A program made the translations under genes and the position numbers. From Sanghuangporus weigelae (Eukaryota > Basidiomycota > Agaricomycetes > Hymenochaetales > Hymenochaetaceae): a stretch of DNA of 64,000 bases. Positions 11,386 to 23,364 of this stretch are shown one piece after another. Each line of letters begins with the position of its first letter. Within the stretch, counting starts at the first letter, position 1. The DNA lies in the NCBI GenBank assembly GCA_033182465.1, contig CP137330.1:62001-126000 (forward strand), read 5' to 3'. Under the pieces are notes generated by a model, which was not told where the DNA came from, ran no database searches, and worked only from the letters and a program-made list of their open reading frames with translations.

Positions 11386-14171
11386 TCATGATACATCCTC
11401 CACCTCGTCACCGCCTGCATCAACATTTTCATCGTCCTCAATCATTGTGTCCTCTTCCTTCGCTTTCTTTTCCTCCCGCCGTTTTGCGGCCTGTCGACCT
11501 GCGACAGTAATATCCTCACCGAAAAACCTCAGACTCAAGGCACTACGCGTACCCGAGTCAAACAGAAGAACATTTCTGAGAAAAAAAAGCCTACCTCTTG
11601 GCCCTCTTGTCAACCATCAGACTCACTGAAACCTCCGACTTCCAAAGGGGAAGGAATAGGTCATGTGAAAGGCTGAAAAGGTCATGTCAGCTTAAGGAAG
11701 ACGCGACTCAAACATGAAAAACATGCGGACAACAGACCTGGCTTGACCATAATCGCCAGGGGAAAAGCGGATAACATAACTGCCGGAGGCTAAGAGTGTA
11801 CCACGTCATTGTGAGGAGGCACAGGCAAATGACCATTACTTACGACAGTTTCCGATCTTCGTCCGGAATGGCTCTTCAAATGTCGAGCAGAGCGGGTAAT
11901 ACGTCTCAAGCATCGCACGCAACTCTTTCACACCACCAACAAGTACAGACTCGTGGTCAATATATTGCAGGAGTGCAAGCAATCCCTCATGCAGTACACG
12001 GAACTCGACCTTCTCCACACTTGCCGATGCCGTCTCATCCTCCGCCTCTTTTCGTTGTCTTCTGTTTCCGAGCTCTGAGCGCCCGAATAACTTGACACCT
12101 GCACTAATCAAACGCATTCTTTTGTAGTCCGTCTGAAGCATCACCTCTCTAACCATTTCATTGACGAGGTACAGTGACCGGATTGGGGTTCCAGCGGCAT
12201 TGCGGACGTATAAGTTCGAGCGAGGAAAGGAATCTGAGAGTTTCATTTTATCCCTGCATGTGGAGTAAACCAATTGTCAATGCAAACACGAAAGACGCGG
12301 ACGAGTGGAGAACGAACGAACACGCAAGACTGTACGAACGGGTCGTTTGGGGAGACAAACGTATACGGATCCTCCTTGAACGTCCCGACAACCTCGGTGG
12401 CAGCAGACTCTTCCTCAACACAGGCATCGACCGTAGATGGACATTCAGCATCCTTAAACTCCGCCTCATCGTGAAGGAGTTTGGCTTTCTTCGCAACCCG
12501 TTCTTCAGCGACAGATCGAGTGTTAGCTCCACTCGGTCCTTGTACCTCAATAGGTCGCTTCACCTCTGGCTTTGGCCGGGGAGCAGCACGAGGGGAAGGA
12601 TCGCGTCTTTGAAGTACAGCCACGAAGAATCCACCTGTGTCTTGTAAATGAGGATATACTCGAACACTTAATCAAATCAAAAGACCGCCTTTAGTTTATA
12701 CAGAGAAGAGAGTGAACGGCAGGCTCTCACCAGCGTTCCAAGTGTAGATCGCCCGCATTTTCTGGAGGCCAGTGGGTCTTGAGCATCTTATTTCGCACAG
12801 GTCGACCTTTGGTTCTGTTCTCTATACCTTTCCTGACCTCACGTTTGGCGCTGTCAGCGTTGTCAGTGCCTTCAATGGCTTCCTTTTCCGTTTCAGTATC
12901 GTCGCTTATAGGGGCTGAGTCCGAAGCAGACACCTCCAGTGCAACACAGTACTCCTCGTACGAAGAACAAGAAAGGTCAACATCTCGACCCACAGCGGGT
13001 CTCCATGTTGACATGCCTGGACGTCGAATAAGAGATGGGAGTGTATCAGATACATCAACCAGCTCGAATCCTGTGCAAGTCATCTTCCGTTTGAAGTACA
13101 GAATCCGAAAATCTGCTTACCAGGAACGCTGTTCAAGGCCGCCGCGACGACTGCTTCATTTTCTACAGGATTCAAAGAACAGGTTGAATAAACAATCCGC
13201 GGCCTATCGTCCAGAGCTGCATCATACTTGAGGTTGCGCATGGCTCGTTGCAGTATCCTCAGCTGCAGCCTACATGTAGATGAGATGCTGAAATGTTAGA
13301 ATAAACGCGCATACATACGAATGCAGGCCATTCCCCTCCAAAGGATTCCATTTTGCCCAGATACCGATATTTTTCCTCAGCGTGCCATCGCCAGAGCAGG
13401 GTACATCGGCCAGAATTCTGTCAAACCTGAGAGGCCTTTCTTTGTATTTCAAAGCCGGGAAGACAGACGCGTCGAGGTTCGTGACCATCAGACCAGATGA
13501 GGGTAGTCGGGAGCACGTATGAACGAGCAAATGAGCGCGTTTCTGATCGGAATCATTGGCGATGAGAATTCCAGTCGGCGGGTCCATCGCCTCTAGCAGC
13601 TGGGACGTCTTCGAGCCGGGTGCAGCGCATAGGTCAAGCACGCTGTGATGCGGTCGGACGTCGAGGAAGAGAGGCGGCAGCATGCTGACCGCCTCCTGGC
13701 GCGAAACATTGCCCACCTCGGTCTCGTACACCAGAAACTCATGAAACTTCTTGTACTCCGGAGACCTCTTGAGCTCCTTCTTCGCAAGGCCGACATGCCA
13801 TGCAAGCCCGTCAGGATACCACGGGACAGGCTTCGGGATAGGCAGCGGTTCACCATCCAGGCGCGCAGCCTCCAACTGCGGGACAAATTTATTCTTGATA
13901 GCATCTGTGAGGACGTCCTTCATCTGTCTGTGCGCCGCTATGCGGAACGTCGACGGCAGAGGCTGGCGCAGAGCATCCAAGAACGCGACCCATTCGTCCT
14001 CTGGCAAAATCTGCTGGGCCTTGTAGTATTTCTCGAACCGCTCGTTGGACATCTCGAGCTCGTTGTTCCTGTCTATATGCCTCGTCTGCGCGCGCCTTCC
14101 TTTCCTCTGTATTTACGTTGATTTTTCGTGACTTTGTGGAAGTAGATTTGACTCACTTTTCCGCGTGCCAT
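11386..14171 (-). CDS. TRM4: tRNA (cytosine-5)-methyltransferase Trm4/NSUN2
   Basis: Exon 1 is five codons (MARGK, start at 14171), joined to RKGRRAQTRHIDRNNELEM and FEKYYKAQQILPEDEW, the characteristic Trm4/NSUN2 N-terminus. The RsmB/NOP Rossmann methyltransferase domain follows. VLDLCAAPGSKTSQLLEAM binds SAM, NDSDQKRAHLLVHTCSRLPS is motif II, DVPCSGDGTLRKN is motif IV, and VYSTCSLNPVENEAVV is motif VI with the nucleophilic Cys. The C-terminal part (LYVRNAAGTPIRSLYLVNEM) and a charged tail ending GGDEVEDVS complete the protein. The enzyme makes m5C in nuclear-encoded tRNAs. Both catalytic cysteines are present. It faces an acidic protein gene with only 54 bp between start codons. Confidence 0.93.
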
Positions 14172-14225
14172 TGATATTGTCGTGGTCGGAGTGAAGACGC
14201 GTCTTGCTCTTGCTTGCCACCATCC
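14172..14225. promoter_or_regulatory. 54 bp gap between divergent genes
   Basis: The ATGs of TRM4 and of the neighbouring plus-strand gene are 54 bp apart. The two core promoters must overlap each other or the 5' ends of the genes. Confidence 0.5.
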
Positions 14226-15402
14226 ATGTCGGACTCGGACGTCGACGATGCCGTCGCATCTCTTCCAGAACAAACACTCAGCCGCATAGACGAAGCTTTT
14301 GATCGTGCAATCTCAGAATCACGTCCAGAAGAAAAGCAGCGACCGCGAAAGCGTCGGCGCATCGAGCAAGACGCACAACCCGGGCCTTCAACGGAGCCAG
14401 AACTCGCAGGAGGCTTCCTCCTCGACGACAACGACAACAATGGCAATGCAGATCTAATTGACGCTGGTGGAGGATTCGTCCTCGAAGACAACGACGACGA
14501 AGAGAACGAGAATGCATCCTCAACCTCGCAACCAACACACATTCCGCTCGCACTCGTCCCTCGCGCACTCCAGCTCCTCGACCTCGATCCGTCCGACACG
14601 CAAGTCCTCTCCGTCTTCAAGAATGCTGCATCCTCCTGGTCCGACGAGAACCAAGAGGGAAGACGAAGACCGAGGCGAGCACAACAGCTTTCAAATCTCT
14701 CCGACATGGACGAGGAAGCTGAAGCTGAGCAGGTCATCAGCAGACGCGACTGGCGCGCTGTCTGCGCAGCTCTCATCCCTTCTGGCAACCCTCTAGACAG
14801 CCCGTTGACCAGCATAGAAGACTCCGACAACGACGGTGATACTCGCGCAGTTCCCGAGGAAGAATCCGACTCGGGATCCAGCGCCGTCGTCTCTGGTGAC
14901 CTGGAAGAGAGCGACACCTCTTCCGACGAATACATACCTGACTCTAAGCGCAAAGGCAAGGGCAACAGCAAGTCCAAGTCCCGCCCACAAAGCAAGAAAA
15001 GCTCCCCATCCAAGAAATCTCGTCAATCCAAAGGCAGAACAAGAAGAGACTCAACTCCAGACACCACAACGCTCACGAGCCGACAGCAACAGGACACCCT
15101 ATCCGCATTCGCGCTCTTCTTCCCCAGCAAACCAAAGGGCACTCGGTCTGACCTCAGCGAGGACGAGCTATCCAAGAAGAGGCTGACAATCAAGGACATC
15201 GCAAACGCTGCTGCGTCAATAAAGGAGAAGATTACCGCTGAGGAGGTGTGTCTTGCTTTCAGCGAAAGCATTCATGCTGAGCGGGATATGTCCACAGATC
15301 ATCGAGATGCTCACGTACTTCTCCCCGTCGTCCACTCATAAGAACCCAACGATGTCCTTTCAGGAATTCCAACAAATGATGATAGCCGCCAGACTTGCCT
15401 AG
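14226..15402 (+). CDS. Acidic disordered protein with C-terminal EF-hand-like helix pair
   Basis: Two exons, 14226-15245 and 15298-15402, join in frame (ITAEE-IIEMLTYFSPSS) and end at TAG 15402. About 374 residues. Residues 1-270 are low complexity: a basic patch RPRKRRRIE that could be a nuclear localisation signal, acidic runs (DDNDNNGN, EDNDDEENEN), and Ser/Lys-rich segments such as SKSKSRPQSKKSSPSKKS. The last about 100 residues are ordered-looking: DTLSAFALFFP, LTIKDIANAAASIKEKITAE, IIEMLTYFS and MSFQEFQQMMIAARLA. This pattern of paired helices resembles a degenerate EF-hand pair, as in calmodulin or centrin partners, but lacks clear Ca-binding loops. No named family is recognised. It is probably nuclear and shares a promoter gap with TRM4. 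Confidence 0.75.
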
Positions 15403-15679
15403 TCGAAACATTGAATTCTCCGACACAACATACGATACCCAGTATAATAAAACAATCCAATGCAATTAGTAGAATACAAATAATGAATCAATGCGAGTAT
15501 GCAGTTTGCGTTAATGCAAAGTCTCCAGGTCCGAGTCTACAACGTACGTATGATAAAGGCGAATTCCATCCTGTAGACAAATAGAAAAGCCAACCGTCCA
15601 TGTACCGCCTTCCGGCGTTCGATAAGTGCGGAACACATCGCAGCTCACAACAACAATAAATCTACGAAAGAGGGAACGG

Positions 15680-17281
15680 CTAGAGCAAGCGCAGCCCAGC
15701 GACGACCGCACCAACCGCAATGGCAGCTGGTCCGAGACGCAAACGCGCAGCGGGCAGAGCGGCGCTAGAACTGGAGCTGCTGGAGGTGTCCGAGGAGAGT
15801 GTCTGGTTGCGCTGCGACGAGAGCGAGTCAAACTCTGCGTACGCCTGGTCCGCATCCGTCGTCTAAACAACAGTCGTTCAGCTTCGTCGACATAGACACA
15901 TGGCTGCAAACGCACCGAAAGGAGCTGTATGTACGGCGTACTCGACTCGTTAAAGAACGAGCCGTAATCATACAGCGCAAACACGTTCCTCAAAAAACTG
16001 TCCCCCAGGAGCCAGTCCTCGCTATTATCCTCCCCGATCGCAAAGCCCGAAAAACACACGACGTTCCCGCTGTCGTCCCTCGTAGCAGCGACGGTGTCGA
16101 TCGGGTGGACGGGGTACGCGGCGCCGGAGAAGACGAAGGAGACGTTGAGGTTCGTCGAGCAGGGGAGGATGTAGATCCCCGAGGAGCGCACGAACTGCGC
16201 GCCGGGGACGGAGCCGTAGATGACTTCCGCGTAGTCCTGCGGGATCTGGGCGAGCGACGTGCCCGTGTCCAGGTTCGCGAGCGTCTGGCCCGTCGTCTGC
16301 CCGGGCACTTCACTGCAATCGACAATTAGCAATGAAAAAGCAACAGCGAGAGGGAATGCACGCACAACGAGCTTCCGCCGGTGACGTTCCTCCCGTTCAC
16401 CACGATCCCATCGAGGAGCACGATCCATCTATCATCGCTCACCACGTTCAACCTCGGCGCATTGAGCACCGCGCTCATGTTACTCGGGACCTCCCCGACC
16501 GTAAACACCCCGCCGTCCGTCTTGCCGGTCGCGAAGCTCCTACTCAGCGTGAACGTCGTGTACTGCGGCACGCTCGAGTTGGACGCGAACACGTTGCCGA
16601 GGAGCGTCATGCCGAACGACTCGTACGGCGTCCCCGAGAGAGTCTGGAAGATGGATGAGAGCTGCGGCGGGCCGACGCCGAGCAGCCCCTTGTCGTTGTT
16701 CGTCGTCGCGTTCGTGCCCGGCGCAGAGACTGCCAACATCAGTATTCTTTGATACCAGACGTTGAGCGTAAAACTCACTGAACGCCGAGTTGACTCTAAA
16801 GTCGCCAAAAGTGATCTCGCCAACATACACCGGTCCCTGGGCGACCGTATCGTCCCTGCACATCGTGTCAGCATCGTCCTCATCGCATTTTGCGCATTGC
16901 GCATTGCACTCACCCATAAGTCAAGCCAGTCTCCAACCCGGTCGCCGTCAACCCGCTCAGGTCCACGCCGCTCGTATCAATCCACAAGTCCGAGCTGCCC
17001 GTATCGAGCTGCACCACAAACTCCTGGCCCGCAACCGACAGACTAGCGACATAGATATCGCTCCCGCTGACATTATTCGAGTTGGTATAATCAAACACGT
17101 CCGAGCCGTCCTGGTCCTTCTGCGCGTCGCCGATGTTGAATGTCTCGGGTGTCGATGATGATGAAGACGAAGAGGAAGAGACGCGGGTGAACTGCACGCT
17201 AATGGCATGCACCCGAGTGCTGCCCAAGAGCGCCAAGGACGCCAGGCAGGCGGCAACGAGTCGAGCAGGACGCGGGATCAT
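15680..17281 (-). CDS. Pepsin-type aspartic protease (A1), likely surface-anchored
   Basis: The ATG at 17281 gives a signal peptide (MIPRPARLVAACLASLALLG, ending near VHA). A Ser run, propeptide-like segment and the A1 core follow. The first catalytic motif is VVQLDTGSSDLWIDTSG and the second is LANLDTGTSLAQIPQD. Other landmarks are GLLGVGPPQLSSIF, NVVSDDRWIVLLDGI and WLLGDSFLRNVFALYDYG. After SSTPYIQLLS an intron leads to TTDADQAYAEFDSLSSQRNQ, a Ser-rich stalk and a hydrophobic C-terminus (GPAAIAVGAVVAGLRLL), which suggests a GPI or membrane anchor. Four or five exons are visible. The enzyme should hydrolyse proteins at acid pH at the cell surface or outside. It lies tail-to-head with another GPI-type gene on the same strand. 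Confidence 0.9.
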
Positions 17282-17542
17282 CTCTGCGCAGATGGAAGAC
17301 GGCAACAAAAAAGGAGCGAATAATTATTTTATTTCAGCGCACGGCACAGCAAAAAAAAAGTCTCAGCCTCGCATTTAATTTCAAATTTATTTCTCACTCG
17401 TGAGGACAAATGCAAAATAAAATTAGTAAAATATTCCGTCCAAATATTGTTCAATAACTATGCAGAGAGCAGAGAGCGATGAGTAGCGATGAGCGTGTGT
17501 CGTAAGTAGAATATATCCAAAATATCAAACCAATATTATGTC

Positions 17543-18913
17543 CTAAAGGAGGACCGCAATCAGCGCAACGAGCGTCATCAAAGCCTGCATGCCAGCCGCA
17601 GTCGCACTCAGTCCACTCGCGGCGCTAGAGCTCGTCGGAGACGCGTTCGCACCCGAGCCAGTCGAGCTCCCCGTCGCACTCGAGCTACCCGCCGAACTGT
17701 TCGAAGAAGACGAATCCGACCCCGCAGGGACGCTCACGGACGTGATCCTCGTCCAGCTCGCCGCGCTATTATCGCTCCCCTGCGTATACGGCAGGAACTG
17801 CAGCTCGCCCTGCGCCGCCGACAACTGCACCAGACTCGTCACACCCGCAAAGTACTTCGCGCCCGCGTCCTTCACACTCGGGCCCGCCAGCGTCTGCGTC
17901 GAGTTGTTCTCCACGTTAATCACATACGTCGCGCTCCCGTCGTCGGGGATGAACGCAAACTCCTGCTGCACGCCGTCCGTCTGGAAGAAGCTCGCCGTCC
18001 GGCCGTGCGTCTGCGGGAAGTCCGAGCCGTAGCTCTGCGCCTCGGGCTGGAAGAACGAGAAGTGTATGACGAAGATGTCTGCCTGGCCCGGTTGCAAGCC
18101 CGGCACGCCGATGAAGTGGATGTGATTCTGCGCGAGCGCCATGGTGGGCTCGTACGACGAAAGGTCGCCCCACGCTTCCGGGGCACCGACGTCCGTCCAC
18201 GAAAGCGCAGAGCCGTTCGCAGCGGTGAGCGAGCCCATGTTCAGGAAGAACACCTCGCCCCTCGACATCGCGTCTACAACACACTCCGTCAGCACCGACA
18301 TAAGCCAGATCAGACGCTAAGCTGGGCTCACAAAAGACGTTGGTATCATGATCCAAAATCGCCCCAAAGTCACTCGTATCGAACGTACGCGCACCCCCGC
18401 TGGGCACGTCCACGCTCTGTCTGCTCCACGACCTCGCACCCGCATCGTAGATATACACCGCACTCGCATCCGAGGCGTCGCCGTTCAGCACATACACGGC
18501 ATTCAAAAACTGCGCGAGGTAGCACGTCGTGTTCGCGCCGTCGAACGGCCTGCGGCGGCGGCGGCGGCGGCGATAGATCGGCCCATCCATTCCAATTGTC
18601 AAAAACAAACCCAAAAATCCAAATAAAAATAAAAATAAATGAACGCACGGGCGGTTCGCAGCCGTTATGTCCGTGGCGCTTCCTGCAGCGAACCGGGCAG
18701 ATATCAGCCTCCCTCGTCGCTTCAAGAAATACACTGACACGCACCAGACGTCCACGTATCCTGCGTACCCGCATTCCAATCCTTGCCGTCCACACCAAAC
18801 ACCAGCAAGTTAAACCCCGTGTCCATCGCGATGCACGGGTCCGCTTTCGCATGTCGAAGCAGGCCGAGAAGGAAGAGAGGGAGTAAAAGAGAGACGACGG
18901 TCGGTGAGAGCAT
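17543..18913 (-). CDS. Secreted GPI-type protein of unknown function, possibly propeller-like
   Basis: The start at 18913 gives a signal peptide (MLSPTVVSLLLPLFLLGLLR, then HAKA). The mature part begins DPCIAMDTGFNLLVFGVDGK, followed across introns by FDGANTTCYLAQFLNAVYVL, YIYDAGARSWSRQSVDVPS and GEVFFLNMGSLTAANGS. Then come AQNHIHFIGVPGLQPGQADI and TYVINVENNSTQTLAG. Repeated short blade-like segments with WSR/WTD aromatic pairs suggest a beta-propeller, but no Kelch or galactose-oxidase catalytic residues were identified. The C-terminus has a long Ser/Thr stalk and a hydrophobic tail (GMQALMTLVALIAVLL) fitting GPI anchoring. A (GCC/CGG)n run at about 18549-18573 falls at an intron border. 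Similar proteins appear as conserved hypotheticals in basidiomycetes; function is not known to me. Confidence 0.75.
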
Positions 18914-19126
18914 TAGGATAGAATGTGGTCGAGTGCAAAGAATGAATGGGGAAAATAAAAATATTTCCCATGACTAAACATGACCTACCGTTGTCTGGCC
19001 TCATCTTGCCAACTTCGCAAGTCTCGTCTCAACTATCAAGGTTTATTTGTTGCACTTGTTGCGTTACTTGCACTTGGAGCTAAAACACTCTCAATTACTA
19101 TGCGGAGACTTCCAATATTCATACCG

Positions 19127-20873
19127 ATGTCGGGCCTCAATCTCACCAGCTCTCTGCAAATCCGCTCCGACGCCGAAACCGTGGATCCAAGCTCGATCCG
19201 CTCCTTCGTTTCAGAGACAAACGTCTCTCGATACATCGCTGTATCTCTCATCACCGTCTTGATCTACAATTCCGGTATGTTGTGTCTGCGTCCTAACTAT
19301 GTGGAGCTTCTATTAACAAGTCCATGGTTTGAAGTTATCACTCTAGATAAAGAGGTATGCAACTCTCGCGGTATATATCACTTGAAATGCTCGTTCCTAA
19401 TTGACATATCTGTAGGCGAAATACTTCTGGGTGAGTGTCACAAGTCGTCCCTCAATCTTGTCTATCACAAACACGGCCGCGTAGTCCAATCCATGAAGCC
19501 CCATTAGCCTGATATACTTCTCCGTAAGTGCCGTACTACTTGATTGAAACCAGACAGCTTACATAGCTTCATTACTTTAGAATCGTTTTATTGGCCTCCT
19601 TGGTGGCATTTGCTACATAATCAGTAAGCGACTATCGAATACATCCGCCTCGAAGATTGAATTCCTGTCCTAGTACAAAGCTTCTCAGTAAACCTTGCTA
19701 GGTATGTGTCAGACATTGATTTTGCTTCCGGATGACATACGAAGACCGCCTATCCCACGTTTATAGCTGTGCGTCCTGGTGATAGATTTATAACACGCTC
19801 TCTACTAAGCTCTTTAAATAGGTCGATTCTCAGTCTGGGCGGATTCCTTGGCTAGTAAGTAGCTCGAACCTTGTGACAGATTTCTGCTCATTTGTATGCC
19901 AGATCTAACCACTGTCGTACTGATTGACTGTAAGCAGACCAGTTGCGCGAACAACTTGGCTGATGTCTCCCCTGCTACTTGCAGATATCCTGCTCATCCG
20001 CGTACTGGCACTTTATCACCAGAGTAAGCACCTTAATTTCTAGGATTAACCGTTGATTGAGCAGAAGTAGACAGAATGTTGACTATTTTTCTCGACCTGC
20101 TCCTCTTCCTGGAGACAGTCATCGACCTTGCAATACTCATCTACGGTAACCTAGTCCAAAACAGTAAGGCAGCAATTCTCTTCCTTGATAGCAATATTCT
20201 AAGTATCTGCAGTTACTATAGGTATCATTACGGAAGGAGTCGTGATTTGCGGAAACACCGTTAACGTTCCAGTTGCACTGGGCATCATTTCATGGTTAGT
20301 ACGAACGACGCAGTATATCCACGACCTCCTCTGACCAAGCTACTCTTTACAGGGGCATGCCAGCCATATACGAGCTTATTCTGCTGGTTCTTGCACTCTA
20401 CAAAGCAGCAGAATACTGGAAACTATCATCAAGACTCGAAGGCTTCCATCTCGTCCGCGTGCTCATCCGAGACCAAGTCCTATACTACGGCCTGTAAGTA
20501 AAAGCCCGTGCTTACGCCTTCCAGTGCCACATAAGCTTCTTTGAACTACATATGGCTGATTCTCTCTTAGCGTCGTTTTTTGCTCTTCGCTGCAAATGGC
20601 TCAGGTGAGCCTCCAGGACGCCGGTCCTGTTGTTGCGAATTTCCTGAACGGAGCGGGAAGTCCGACACTTTTGTGCGTCCTCGGCGGTCAGCTCCTGATC
20701 AACCTGAAGGAAGAAGGCGAGAGAGAAGCAAGTGGAGGAACGGACTACACACCGAGGAGCGTGAGTGATATCGAGTTCAATACTGGCTTCTGTATGTCGT
20801 CTCCTTACAATTCAGAGTGATGACACACTGACTTATTTATTATACAGCTGTTTCTGGTCGGACGTCTGTGTAA
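19127..20873 (+). CDS. DUF6533 seven-helix membrane protein, copy 1
   Basis: The ATG at 19127 gives MSGLNLTSSLQIRSDAETVD; an in-frame ATG 27 nt upstream is an alternative. The DUF6533 N-terminal block follows: RYIAVSLITVLIYNS, then micro-exons VITLDKE and AKYFW. At least eight short exons encode further hydrophobic helices (LTIFLDLLLFLETVIDLAIL; GMPAIYELILLVLALYKAAE). The conserved cytoplasmic tail block HLVRVLIRDQVLYYGL, then GSPTLLCVLGGQLLINLKEE, comes near the end. An intron after DIEFNTGF probably leads to VSGRTSV and TAA at 20873; without it the frame stops at 20820. DUF6533 proteins are predicted seven-transmembrane proteins abundant in mushrooms, with unknown ligands. Its closest relative here is the next gene downstream. 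Confidence 0.8.
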
Positions 20874-21473
20874 AGGTCCGAGATCAAGCCTCATGGTCGT
20901 TGCCCTTGAGTTCCAACCCAGGGCTAGCAATGGATTTGTAATGCATCGAGTTTTGCCTTGCAATAGATCGTGTGTACCGTTCTTCCGTGCACACTCGTTT
21001 CAACCTGGATGATTGAGACTGTTAGAATGTAATGAACCTTAGCTTTATTACGGACCTCTGCCGCATAGCGGTTACACAGAATCTGCCGAACTCCTCGGAG
21101 GAGATTAGTTCAAACCTCACGCTGGATAGGATGATTGATCTGACATGCATTTCCCGGTGACCTTGAGTTTCTCCTCAAATGACGGATCTGATCTGTATCG
21201 ATTTCCGTAAGTGATCGCATATAATCCATTCACGCGTTCTCGGCAAGGAGTAGAGCTTCTTGGTGAAGATATGCATCCTTCTTCCTTCCTGGTATATTTG
21301 ACAGATTTCTCGAATTGTTTTACCTGGTGATCGTCCGGAGATCTGATGTATCAAACTGCGATTGGCGTGTGTGTGTCCGACGGTCGCTGGCACTCTACTT
21401 ATGGTCATTGCTCAGCACCTTCTATTAAAGCCCCGGCAGCTCCTCCCATCTTCCCACTCACGATATCCCAGTA
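20874..21473. other. Intergenic between tandem DUF6533 genes
   Basis: 600 bases hold the 3' flank of copy 1 and promoter of copy 2. Nothing recognisable except short open frames. Confidence 0.45.
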
Positions 21474-23096
21474 ATGCTAAGTCCCAACGCAAACAACACT
21501 ATTAGCGCTCGCTCGGATGTTGAGCCTATCGATCCAAGTCTAGCACCGCTGATCTTCTCCGAGGTGACGGCTGCCCAATACTCCAACGTGGCTCTTTTGA
21601 CTGCTTTGGTATATCATATTGGTATGTTCGAACGCTCTTCCTCCCTACAAGAGTTTGACAGTATCAAATCGTAGTCATCACTCTGGATAAGGAGGTATTT
21701 GCCTATCGACATCCTGCTCAGAGATACTTGATTAACCTAACACGCTTTCAGGCGAAATACTTTTGGGTGAGTCTTACTTACTATATGGCTGAATTCTGTT
21801 TCCAATGAAGTATGAAAGTCCGAACCAGGAAGCTCTGTGAGCTTGATATACTTCGCAGTAAGTAATATGCACAATTATAATCATACGTTTCACTTTTTAC
21901 TTCTCTAGAATAATTTCTGTGGCGTCCTGGCAGCTATCTGCAATTTGGTCCGTAAGTTGGAACAAATCAGAACTTGAACTATTTATTTTAAATCGAACCT
22001 CATGTTTTGATAGTCCAAACGTATCCGGAAAATCTGACAAGGTAGTAGATTCTCATTCATTCGTGAAAAGAATCGCAGAATGGCTCATTGCTGGTCCTTT
22101 CTAGCTGTACGATATTGGCTCTTATCCAAGTTGCTTCCATAATAACGTTTTTGGATTAGGTCAATTCTTTACCTGGGCCGGTTCCTTCTGCAGTGCGTAT
22201 TTCAACCTTCTCGTTCTAACTCCTACACGTCTTGATATGTCCCATAGATCTACTCGTCATTGTGCTCATTGATTGTGAGCTCCAAACCTGATGCGACCAC
22301 TATCTGACACGCTGTTTTTGCAGATATTCTGCTTATTCGTGTCTTGGCACTTTACTCTCAAGGTCAGCATCCTTATCGTCCCAGAAAACAACGTCTTCTC
22401 AAAGAGAGGCAGACAAAAGATTATCCTGCTGCCTTAAAGTTCTTCTGGGTCTTGAGGCGGCCGCTGGTCTTGCCATTTCGATTTACGGAAAAGTAGTCGA
22501 AGGCGGTATGATCAAATCAAGTAGGGTTGCTTCTGTTCCACTGAGACTACCTTAATCGTCGTTGGTAGACTCGCAAAAGGAATCACCATTTGCGGATCGG
22601 AGAATGCTCCTCCACAGACAGTAGATACGATCTCGTGGTAAGCACATACTACAATAGTGTCTCACGAGAGTCTATTCTGACGTACCGTAGGATTTTACCG
22701 ATGGGATATGGACTGCTACTTATGTGTCTCGCTCTCTACAAAGCAGCGGAGTACTGGAACATGTCATCCGGATTCAAAGGATTCCATTTGGTTCGCGTTC
22801 TCATCCGAGACCAAGTCCTGTATTATGGTTTGTGAGTGGATGAAACACCGCTTGGTAAAGTTTGACGACGAAGCCTGATTCCCCAAAGCATTATCCTTTG
22901 CAGCGTGACTCGAACCACAGACAGTAAACTTTCATCACCGCTTACGTCCATTCTCGTCGGAACAGCTGGAAGTCCAACACTTCTTTGTATCCTTGGAGGC
23001 CAACTTCTGATCAACCTCAAGCAGGCAGGAGAAAGAGGTGCGAACGGAGGAACAAATTACACGCCGAAGAGCGTCAGCAACATCGAGTTTGCCTGA
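21474..23096 (+). CDS. DUF6533 seven-helix membrane protein, copy 2
   Basis: The start gives MLSPNANNTISARSDVEPID, then YSNVALLTALVYHI with micro-exons VITLDKE and AKYFW as in copy 1. Later exons encode helices including YGLLLMCLALYKAAEYWNMS, the tail HLVRVLIRDQVLYYGL and GSPTLLCILGGQLLINLKQA, ending SVSNIEFA and TGA at 23096. The final 90 residues are almost the same as copy 1, so the two arose by tandem duplication. The protein should be an integral membrane protein; no enzyme motif is visible. Confidence 0.8.
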
Positions 23097-23364
23097 TGTG
23101 TAATACCTTTTCTTGATCCCTAGTACGGTGAAAACGTTCCGAGATCAATCTGCACCTTCCACCCCGAGGTCTGCATAAGATCGCCGAGCTTTACATATAT
23201 ACACTTGTTTTGAGATATGATGATACGTTAAACATGAGAATGGCAGGATATGTATCGAGACAAAGAAAAGGATACGATAGCATCGTCCAGATAATGATCA
23301 AGGAATGGCTCGTAGAACTCACTATCAACGAATCAAACATTTTAGGATTCTTGATTTCGCGGCC

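Noticed and set aside
14153-15013. 286-codon minus frame
   Set aside because: Lies over the acidic-protein gene; Ser-rich because it is antisense to Asp/Glu/Ser codons.
15799-16329. Open frame opposite the aspartic protease
   Set aside because: Antisense shadow without a domain; the protease motifs are on the other strand.
18005-18886. 293-codon open frame on the plus strand
   Set aside because: Antisense to the GPI-type gene, Arg/His-rich with no family pattern; a GC-rich shadow frame.
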